Source: Cristatella mucedo (Eukaryota; Bryozoa; Phylactolaemata; Cristatellidae). From it: a DNA stretch of 64,000 nt. The notes below the pieces were generated by a model. That model was not told the DNA's origin, did not search any database, and worked only from the letters and a program-made list of their open reading frames with translations. The first letter of the stretch is position 1. Every line of letters starts with the position of its first letter. Shown piece by piece: positions 1-64,000 of the stretch. A program made the translations under genes and the position numbers. The stretch covers positions 364,501 to 428,500 of the forward strand of contig WPIO01000062.1 in NCBI GenBank assembly GCA_009760855.2, in the 5' to 3' direction.

Positions 1-904
1 GTTGTAGATGATGCATATAACTGCACCGTTAAGCGATGAGAAGTCAAACTATACTTACTCAAGTGCTAGCTGTGACCGAAATGCATCTAGGGGCAAGCGT
101 CATTGTGACGTGTGGGTCTAAATTGAAAATAACATACCGCCCCTACCTGATTATACTTAGACCGACGTTGTGACAGGCATAGATTTGACCTTTGATTTCG
201 CTGTTAAGTTCCTATATCTTTCACATGGCAGCAGAGCACCATATGAGCACTTCCAAACACGCAGGCGGGAAGTGCATGTTCACTGAAAAACCCTGAGCCG
301 ATTTGATTGCAAGTAAATCTGCGCCTATACTGGCAAAAGTTGGGACTCGAGATAAACGATAACTTAGGGTATGTCTATCAGCTTTAGCAAGTAAGGGGCT
401 GGGACGGGTGACTGATGGGAAGGATCTGTCTCTCGAAGGCTTCAAGGAATAAACCAGGCGGTTTACTTCTTGGCCGTAGATCAGAGACATCCGAGGCAGC
501 TGAAAAAACTGACCAAAAACAACATGGATATGGCCTTCATAGACAGGTTGCTGGGGAGATCAGTCTGTCGGACTGAAAAAACTCGGAATACAACAATTTA
601 TTGATAAAGCTGCCTGTACAACAATAGTGGCCAAAATTTAAATGAACTGTACATAAGTGTCTATAAGCAGCAAACGTGTCTGTAGACAGCCTGCACTCAA
701 TTTCCATTTGCCACATAATGAGGAATTGTAATGCATTCACACTTCCGAGATCTGTCTTGTTGCTAAGCCAAAGCAAATGAACCAGCCACACAACCCGACA
801 ACGAGGCTAGTCTGACTCCGAACTGTACCCAGGGTAGACAGCTGGTTTGACGAAAGTTTGCACTCAAGACAAGTTCTTGGGGGGCCTCGAGTCCAAACGT
901 TCGC
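1..904. other. No recognised feature
   Basis: Presumed HERC2 intron or flank. Short open frames only, none with recognisable homology. Confidence 0.6.
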
Positions 905-2400
905 TAGTATATGTAATGTAATGTATCTCCATCTGTAACTCCACAAAGTAATAAAGACCATGTGGGTATTATGCAGGAGAGTTTTGTATAGCGCACGCAC
1001 AGCCTAAGTGGCTTTCGGTACGCATTCGGTAGCCAACAGACTTCTTCTCACGCAACAAAGAGAAAGAGGGAAGCATAGCAGAGCCAGGAGAGCAGTTGAG
1101 GTAGTGAGTAGCATGAAAGTAGCAGCTCAGGACCGCTGAAAAGGATGAGCCATAGTCGGCAGCAGGAGAGTAGTTGTTGCATAAGAATTGTGGAAGCAAT
1201 TCCACAGTTTAGGACCTGCAGAGCTAAAGCTTCTGTCGCCAACTGTCTTTAAGTGGAGGAATGGAACAGCTAATTTATTGTCCACACAGGACCTGAGGGC
1301 ATGAGGAGGCTAAAACTGGTGCAGCAGTTCAGCTAGGTACGAAGGAGCCAAGCCGTGGCGGACCGAATGGGTCAGTGCAAGAACTTTGCTCTGTATCCGT
1401 TGCTCAACCGGCATCCATCCTAGCTCTTTTAACAAAGGAGACGCGTGCTCAAACCTCTGGGACTTGAAGACTAGCTTTGCAGCCATATTCATAGCCAGCT
1501 GCAGTGGCCTAATAGCTTTCTTTGGTAGCCCAGCCAAAAGGGAGTTACAATAATCAAGCCGAGACAGAACTAAGGAGCTAGTTAATTTTTTTAAAGCAAC
1601 TGTGGGAGACAGCTCCTAATCTTGGATAGGGATCGGACGTGATGGCGAGCTGTAGAAGCAGTCTTCTGATTGAAGCTTTTAAAATCTAGGCAGCTGTCGA
1701 AAACAGCACCTAAATTTCGAGCACGTTGTGATGGTCGCACAATAGCATCACCTATTAAAACAGCAAAGCCTTGTAATCCGGCCACACGCTTAGGGTGTCC
1801 TATGAGCAGCAGTTCGGTTTTATCATCATTTAATTTCAGGAAGTTTTCCGACATCCAGGATCGAATGTTGGCAAGGCAAGCATTCAGTTTCTCAGTTGCT
1901 GCAGCAGATTCCGACGGTTTGAGTGACAAATACAGCTGAGTATCGTCAGCATAACAGTGATATCCTATTCCATGGGCCTTAATCACTTTTCCCAGAGGTT
2001 GAGTATAAATTGAGAACAGCAAGGGACCGAGTACAGACCCTTGAGGGACTTCACAGGTGACCCTTCTCGTTTGTGAGACCTGACCCCCACACGACACGGA
2101 TTGAACATGATCAGACAAGTAGGATTTAAACCACGCCAGTGCTTCGTCTGCCAGACCAATCGTTGCTCTCAATCGTTCAAGTAGAACATCGTAATCAATG
2201 GTGTCGAAGGCAGCAGACAGATCTAGCAGAGCTAGGGCAGTGACATTCCCGTCTTCGTTGCCACATATAATGTCATTGTTAACACGGAGGAGAGCAGTTT
2301 CAGTGGAGTGCTGCCTCTTGAACCCTGATTGAAATGTTTCTTGACATTCCATTATTTTCAATATGTTCAACTAGCTGCTTAGCAACATTTTCAAGAATCT
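905..2400 (-). mobile_element. LINE family B, 5'-truncated, reverse transcriptase with frameshift
   Basis: A non-LTR retrotransposon on the minus strand. An open stretch of about 259 codons (1591-2370) has the RT signature LLDLSAAFDTIDYDVL, VPQGSVLGPLLFSIY and the catalytic YADDTQLYLSL. After a stop the C-terminal part continues at 1310-1537 ([15 protein letters not shown]). The 3' tail is TAATG-type (900-930). The start is missing and the frame is broken, so it is dead. Superfamily CR1/L2/Jockey-like by motif; exact clade not determined. Confidence 0.88.
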
Positions 2401-2666
2401 TTGATAAGAAAGCATAGATGCACCAGACAATTAGACGGTCAGTACAAACGCTTATACTACCATTTTAAAGGTAATTATAGTTGCATTTAGGTGGGCATTT
2501 TGACGGTTATCGGCATGCCAGCGTGCTACATTGAGTCCATTTTGTAAGTAAACAATAAGGTTTAAATAAAAGTAGGCTCACACTGCTGGGGAACCTCTGG
2601 TGGCAAATCGTTGCTAAATAAACAATGTCCGTTATAACCATAAATCCTTTAGCTTGTGAATGCATA

Positions 2667-4427
2667 CACTGCTGTCAAAAAGTCTCTAAACACCTGCTTA
2701 CCGGCACACCATTTCACTCAAAACGCACATGATTTAGCTAACTCGGAAGCAGCTTTCATTATGCAGAAAAGCTAACTAATACATACTTAGAAGTAAATAA
2801 TTGGCTACAATCAATAATAAGTAGAGGGTGGATTTTTAACAACCTTGCTATCGCCTCAGCATTGACTTCTCTAGCTTCCAGCTTGTTTCTAGAATAATTG
2901 AGGCTCAGCAATTTTTCAAAACCTCAAATAACTCATCGGGTTTCATATGCAGGAGAACTCAGACCCTTATAGCCTCGCCGACTTTGTCCCACAGATGCTC
3001 GTCCCACAGACATTCATTGGGTTCAAGACCGGGCTTTGGCTTGGCCATTGCATGACTTCAATTGGCTCGAAGCCCTAGTCTATGGGATTCGCTAAAAGCT
3101 ATTTAACCGACACAGCAGTGCGCTTCAGATCGTTGTCCTGCTGCCATTAGACGTCCAGCCGGTGAAGAGCATAAGCAGATCACAAGCCAACATTCTGCAC
3201 AATGTCCAGATGATGATTTCATGATTCTTTGAATCCTGGGCAGTCGACCAACACCAAAAAGTTGAGAGGCAACTGAAAACCAGTACACTTCCACAAACGA
3301 ATAACATGTTCATTTGCAGACAGCCATCAAGCATGGTTTAGCTCTCTTGCCGGCAAACGCACGTACTTCTCTTATCACAGCCAAAGAGATTGAATTTGGA
3401 CTCATCGGTCCACAGCACTCCTGCTTCACTTCAGCTGTTCAGTGCTGCTATCGGCGAGCAAAATCCGGCTTTGCTTTTTCATGCTGCTTAGTCCACAATG
3501 GCTTAAACACATAAATAAAATTATTCATTTTTATAACACCCTAGGAGAACCCAATCTCAACTCAGGTGCTTCACATATGATACGAGGCTCGAGCGAAAGA
3601 TCTCACCATCAAATAAATTCACCTTGACCTCACTCAGTCAGGGTGAGCACCTTAACCACTGGGCCAAACCAGCGCTTGCACTTAGCCAGCCGTTCCTTCA
3701 GCCCTTGTTCATTAGGCCATCTCCTAACGGTAATTTGACTCATGACCATTCCAGTAGCTTGGCAGAGACTCTGAGAGAACCTTTTTAGCAGTGGCTAACC
3801 TGAGTTCCAGAGCCATGCTTTTCAGGAGCCGGTCCTCCATCGGAAAAGTTAGTCGAGGGTGGCGACCAAGCATGGCAGTGCCTGTGCAGTGTTACCACAG
3901 TCCCAGATGTTTCTTAATAATGTTCGTAAAATGCCTTCGGAGATCTTCAGCCGCATAGCAATTTCTCGATTAAAATTACCATATCCGTGGAGGGACATCT
4001 AAACCACTCTAACACCTTCACAATTCTTCGAAACTAGCAGCATGTTCTGGTCGCATAACAAGCTCAATATGGTATGGACAGGCCCCTAGTGGTCAAGGAA
4101 ATATAGGGGTACCTTAGTTAATCCTTTGCCGATGCATCATCAGTGACACAACGCGTCAAAAATATGTTCTTCTGCGTGGCCTCCGGAAGGTTGGATTAGT
4201 CATGTCACGTCTACCTGTTTACATGGGGCCCATTGACTCAGTTGCCGACGAATGTAGTTACTCACTAAGCAAAATGTAGAAAACTGTGACTAAGATCATA
4301 ATTATATTGACCACATATTGTCACAATTTAATAACTAGTGTAGTGTAATGACTTACTCAAATATGCACACTAGCAACAACCAAACATACTTCGATACAGC
4401 AGGTGAGTAGAAACTTTTGGACAGCTG
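2667..4427 (-). mobile_element. Tc1/mariner-like transposon relic with TIRs
   Basis: TIRs of at least 26 bp (about 22/26 identical) lie at both ends: CTGTCAAAAAGTCTCTAAAC on the left and CTGTCCAAAAGTTTCTACTC inverted on the right, each flanked by TA. The minus strand holds broken transposase motifs LWTDESKFNLF (3381-3415) and WPSQSPVLNPMN (3010-3055), where the Tc1 consensus is SPDLNPIE, so a catalytic-region Asp is lost. Length of 1.76 kb is normal for Tc1. A SINE is inserted inside (3520-3682). Confidence 0.85.
3520..3682 (-). mobile_element. tRNA-derived SINE (type S1) inside the Tc1 relic
   Basis: Read on the minus strand it begins GCTGGTTTGGCCCAGTGGTT, with an A-box-like start, and carries a TCGAGCC B-box core, then CATATGTGAAGCACCTGAG and an AT-rich tail. 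It is a diverged relative of the copies at 20861 and 48265. Confidence 0.75.
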
Positions 4428-4671
4428 TATGCATGCATGCACACACATATAATTAAACTTTAAAGTATTTGGACGGCTGTGGGCAGCCACAAGCCACAAT
4501 GATAGAAACCTCCTACTCGTCTGCTTTTTAAATTAATATCGAAGGTTGCTGTCTTTAAAATAATGAACATTGGCTGAAAATAGAAACACAAACAGGTTCT
4601 CACAATTGCCATGTATCTTATAAATTTACAAAGTTAATATGAAGTCGCACCTCCCTTATTTATAAGAGTCT

Positions 4672-4700
4672 GTCGGACCCCCAGGTATCGGGGGTCCGAC
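4672..4700. repeat. Perfect 11-bp hairpin
   Basis: GTCGGACCCCC and GGGGGTCCGAC flank a 7-nt AGGTATC loop. The arms are perfect and GC-rich in an otherwise AT-rich intergenic or intronic stretch. Confidence 0.9.
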
Positions 4701-4904
4701 GGGTTATTTTAAAATCGTCAGATCAAAGTGGAGAGGTCTCAGTGGAAAAATCCCACGACTCGAGACTCACGACTGATCACGTGCTTTCATAATAGCTCAA
4801 TAGCAATTTGCAGTTGGCAGAGTGGTAACACAGCTTCAGCATCGCTGCATGCGACATACTAGATTAGACATACTAGACTTTGGTCTACCTTACACATGAT
4901 CCAG

Positions 4905-4906
<2 letters not shown>

Positions 4907-4985
<79 letters not shown>
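4907..4985. repeat. (AG)n microsatellite
   Basis: Uninterrupted AG dinucleotide of 79 bp, 80 bp downstream (gene sense) of the last visible HERC2 exon. Confidence 0.98.
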
Positions 4986-4988
<3 letters not shown>

Positions 4989-5065
4989 GATAGCAACAAG
5001 ATTTAATCGTGAGTCCAAGTCAGGAGTATAGCAGCCATATACATCTTATCGATTGCAGCACTCAC

Positions 5066-60525
<55,460 letters not shown>

Positions 60526-61016
60526 TGCAGCGTTGTCCTGGAGGATTATATCCTCACTTCGAACGGAATGAACAACTTACCAAGTGGGCATAGTAACCTT
60601 AAAAACATCGCCTTACTCCGGTGGCCTTGAGGAATAACCACCGGTCATTGCGAAGAGAAGCTCCAACTTGGCCACTCATTTCATTTATTACATATTAAAA
60701 CGTGTGAATATGTCAAACTATTTACTGGACATCCACCGCTTATTTCCTCGTTGCGCTACTGCTTTTAAGAAAAAGACAGAAAGCAAACAGCCAGGCACCC
60801 GAAAAGTCGCGAGGGGTATCTGCGCGACAGCGTAAACTACAGGCTCTACACGTTTAGCGCTACTCGTTGTGTCTTTTCCGGTTTTAAAGAGTAGAAATTG
60901 GGAGAATAAAAAAGCAGTATTTATATATATTCTTTTATTTTAATAAACTTAATAAAATTTCAAAAATATAGCTTGACTTTCGCTCACTCTCGGGGCTAGT
61001 TGGGTATTGCTCACCG
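60526..61016. promoter_or_regulatory. HERC2: Presumed HERC2 5' UTR and promoter region
   Basis: Lies directly upstream of the HERC2 start codon. Position is the only evidence; I see no convincing TATA or initiator motif and cannot place the transcription start. Confidence 0.4.
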
Positions 61017-61462
61017 TTGACGAGGTCGCTGCTCAGACAGCAGGATTCGTCGTGCTACTTAAAGCTGCTCCGTATGGCCAAATCTCATTGCAAGATATGG
61101 CATGGCCAGTTATTACATCTAGCTAGCTACGATCATAGTGTTCATACTGGCTGTGTGAAACTATTATTCATAGTACCGTGCGAACTCGGCTGCAAACGTT
61201 CCGTTCATGGAGTGAAATGTCTGCTTTACGGTAGTCGTTAGTAGATGTGCTTGCAAAGTACTCTGATTTTTACTCGCAGTGCAATTGTAAACCCATAGAA
61301 GCTGTTCCTTTAAGAGATGAGATTCAGCCTAGAGGAGCCTCCGAATCAGCCAAGAAAACTGCGATCGGAATAGGTAAGGCAGCGATTACCGATGCTTTTC
61401 TGTCTGTCATAGAGCTACTTCGGCATGCTGCCACGAGCAACATTCGCGGGCTAAAGAAATAA
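61017..61462 (+). other. Unidentified open frames upstream of HERC2, opposite strand
   Basis: Two short plus-strand open stretches start about 490 bp from the HERC2 start codon. The first (to 61241) contains MAKSHCKIWHGQLLHLASYD; the second (61247-61462) contains CNCKPIEAVPLRDEIQPRGA bounded by a good acceptor (TTTTTACTCGCAG at 61278) and donor (ATAG|GTAAGG at 61372). They could be exons of a head-to-head gene, but they do not join in a consistent phase and I recognise no family. Confidence 0.3.
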
Positions 61463-61870
61463 CCCAGGAACCTTCGCTGCATTCAGTTGTTCGGCGTGAT
61501 ACTAGAGTATCCTCCGCTGCAGTCGAGTAATTGCAATAAATATACAATGTGCAAGTGCTTCCCACCCGTGCAAAGTAGTACTTGAATTTTTGCTTCGAGA
61601 TTACGCACGCTAACAGCCGATACTTTTGTAGTAGTTGCTGCACCTGTGGTGGGATGAGCTACTGAGTCGATAGTTGATTGAGCTAGCTCTACATAGATGG
61701 GCGAATATTGTCGGCGAAAGACAGTAAGAGGAGCATGAGTAGATTGTGAGTACCGCCTACGCAAGAGCTAAATCCCGTCTGGCACAAGAGGATGGCTTAT
61801 TGTCTTGAAAGGCTTGTGGACGGTTGAAGGGGCAGCGGTATAGTTTCAATGTCTGAAAACTGGCTACTTG

Positions 61871-61882
61871 CCCCCCCCCCCC
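61871..61882. repeat. Poly-C run
   Basis: About 12 consecutive C. Length may be affected by sequencing error. Confidence 0.8.
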
Positions 61883-62229
61883 AGGTAAGGCCTCGTAAGA
61901 AGCAAAGCATGCTTATGCAATGTCCATGGTCTCTCTAGGGCCAAGCTTGGCCACACTCTGGTACAGCCAAGCCCGACTGTTGCAAGGTTAACTACCACCA
62001 CCTAGCAAGTATTTAGTTTACTAGCTGCATGTTGCTCTATTGATGGCGACTTGATCAGGCAAACCGGCCAACCTCCAGCCGAACAATTCAGTTTTCATGA
62101 CACCTTAAGTCATTGATAAATGCATGTTGGTTCCCTTCCGGTCTTGAAGGCGCTGCTCAATCCGATGTTGTTTTTTATTTCCAAATAATGTTGGTTTATT
62201 ATCTCAAACTACAGTAACTTAACTTAACA

Positions 62230-63500
62230 TCCTCTCATCTCGCTTGGGCATCACGGGCACTGCTCTGCCGTGGTTCAGGTCCTATCTCAGTGGGAGACTC
62301 CAGAGTATTGACGTGAATGGACAAAGATCATCTGAAGTACCTCTAAAATATGGAGTACCTCAGGGCTCCGTGCTAGGTCCGGTTCTTTTCCACGGTTTAT
62401 ACTCTCCCTCTTGCTGATGTGATTGCCAAGCACAATCTAGGCTTTCCCTTCTATGCGGACGACACTCAGTTGTACATTTGCTTTGATCCCTCCCAGCCTT
62501 CGAGCACCTCAAATTCTCTAAACTCACTTGCTACATGCATTGATGACATCCCAACATGGATGGCAGCAAATCTTCTAAAACTAAACGATGATAAAACTAA
62601 CTTACTAGTTATGGGCAAACCCAGTGTGATTTACAAATTGGAAAGGCTCTCTCAAAATTGGCTCTGCCAGCATATCTCCTGTTGAATCAGCTTGAAATCT
62701 AGGTGTCATATTCCAAAGCGACCTCTCGTTAGACGACCATATCAGCTCGACAGTCAAATCTGCCTATTTTCAGCTTCATAACATTGCTAAAATTCGGGCT
62801 TGTTTAGATAAGGATACCACGTCCAAGTTAGTCCATGCATTCGTGACATCCCGTCTCGACTTCTGCAACTCACTGCGTACTGGCCTATCAGCATGTGCGA
62901 TCAGGCGATTGCAGGTGGTGCAAAACTGTGCAGCTAGGCTTGTCTGTCGTGAGCGTAGCAGTTGCCACATTACTCCACTTCTCGCCGACCTGCATTGGCT
63001 ACCAGTCAAGCAACGGATTGACTTCAAGGTTTTGTCGCTCACTTTTAGGTCCCTTCATTCTATGGCTCCAGCCTATCTGATATACTACCCCATATACACA
63101 GATATACTACCCCATCAGGCCAAGCATCGTACCACCCGCTTTTCGGAATCCAACAGTCTACAAATACCTTGTACAAACCTTAAATCCTTTGGAGACCGTG
63201 CATTTAGTTCGTATGCTCCCAAAGCCTGGAACTCCCTCCCGACCTGCGTCAGAACATCCCCTGACCTGACCACATTTAAAAGGAACCTAAAAACACCTAT
63301 TTAGGACAGCATTTAGTGGGCCCCTGTGATTCGTCCTTGATGTGCTTATGCGTGCTGACACTGTGCATGCTGCCACAAACCACATTTGCATGCTGACCCT
63401 GTGCATGTCACCCCTAACCGTATTATTTATTTTGTTTGTTTTTCAAGCATGACTTTACTTACCATTCAATTGCATTTCACTTTGCAGCAAATGTAAATAA
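62230..63500 (+). mobile_element. LINE family A copy, plus strand
   Basis: RT coding with FYADDTQLYICFDPSQP (62419-62685), NLLKLNDDKTNLLVMG, then after a stop a 153-codon frame (62843-63304) for the C-terminal region. A 21-bp insertion (TACTACCCCATATACACAGA region) separates it from the 48563 copy. It ends at the shared (AAT)n tail. Confidence 0.9.
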
Positions 63501-63509
63501 TAATAATAA

Positions 63510-64000
63510 TAATAATAATGTACTTGATTAAGCGCCCCCAGAGAACTCGATCTCTTTCTAGGCGCTTTACATTTGTGACCTAAAAGTGAGCGACAAAACC
63601 TTGAAGCCAATCCGTTGCTTGACTGGTAGCCAATGCAGGTCGGCGAGAAGTGGAGTAATGTGGCAACTGCGACGCTCACGACAGACAAGCCTAGCTGCAC
63701 AGTTTTGCACCACCTGCAATCGCCTGATCGCACATGCTGGTAGGCCAGTAAGCAGTAAGTTGCAGAAGTCGAGACGTGATGTCACAAATGCATGGACTAC
63801 CTTAGACGTGGTAACCTTATCTAAACAACCCCGAATTTTAGCAATATTATGAAGCTGAAAATAGGCAGATTTGACCGTGGAGCTGATATGGTCGTCTAAC
63901 GAGAGGTCGCTTTGGAATATGACACCTAGATTTCGTGCTGATTCGACAGGAGACATTGCTGGCAGAGCCAATTTTGAGAGAGCCTTTCCAATTTGTGAAT
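63510..64000 (-). mobile_element. LINE family A copy, minus strand, runs off window
   Basis: An uninterrupted 134-codon frame (63567-63971) encodes SARNLGVIFQSDLSLDDHIS and RLVCRERRSCHITPLLADLH. It is arranged tail to tail with the preceding copy, sharing the (AAT)n at 63497-63520. A deletion removes the segment between RSQM and the 3' end. Confidence 0.9.

Noticed and set aside
1670-1939. Plus-strand 89-codon open frame
   Set aside because: Antisense of the LINE B reverse transcriptase.

Overview
The window is eukaryotic, most likely an invertebrate animal nuclear genome. The evidence is a single gene on the minus strand split into at least 38 exons with GT-AG introns (one inferred GC-AG), embedded in introns full of LINE, SINE and DNA-transposon relics and microsatellites. 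I see no bacterial, organellar or viral features. The phylum cannot be fixed from the sequence. The moderate similarity of the encoded protein to vertebrate HERC2, together with CR1/L2-like LINEs and tRNA-derived SINEs, fits a distant metazoan such as a sponge, cnidarian or lophotrochozoan; this is an inference.

The gene is HERC2, the giant RCC1/HECT E3 ubiquitin ligase. It runs from a start codon at 60525 down to at least 5066. The window holds its N-terminal half (about 2,650 codons): the N-terminal helical region (60.5-45.8 kb), the first seven-bladed RCC1-like domain (45.7-41.1 kb), a cytochrome-b5-like segment (30-28 kb), the MIB_HERC2 domain (14.9-14.4 kb) and the beginning of the central region (12-5 kb). 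The remaining half (CPH, ZZ, DOC, two more RCC1-like domains, HECT) must lie to the left of position 1. Exon ends were set by matching open frame, splice consensus, phase and similarity to the human protein recalled from memory. Phases agree at every junction except one: an exon is missing between 22144 and 16247.

Introns hold two non-LTR families: A, CR1/L2-like with an (AAT)n tail, about a dozen copies, some nearly identical; and B, with a TAATG-type tail, three copies. There are also two tRNA-derived SINE families, Tc1/mariner relics (one complete with TIRs, 2667-4427), a 509-bp element with 44-bp TIRs (26860-27368), and a 187-bp hAT-type element strongly resembling SPIN/URR1 (50614-50800). 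Several are nested. Simple-sequence DNA is prominent: a 2.3-kb TG tract punctuated by TACG, a 590-bp 12/16-bp minisatellite, and a 154-bp perfect AT palindrome.

Right of the HERC2 start (60.5-62.2 kb) is the presumed promoter side, with unidentified short open frames on the plus strand. From 62.2 kb to the end is a tail-to-tail pair of LINE A copies.
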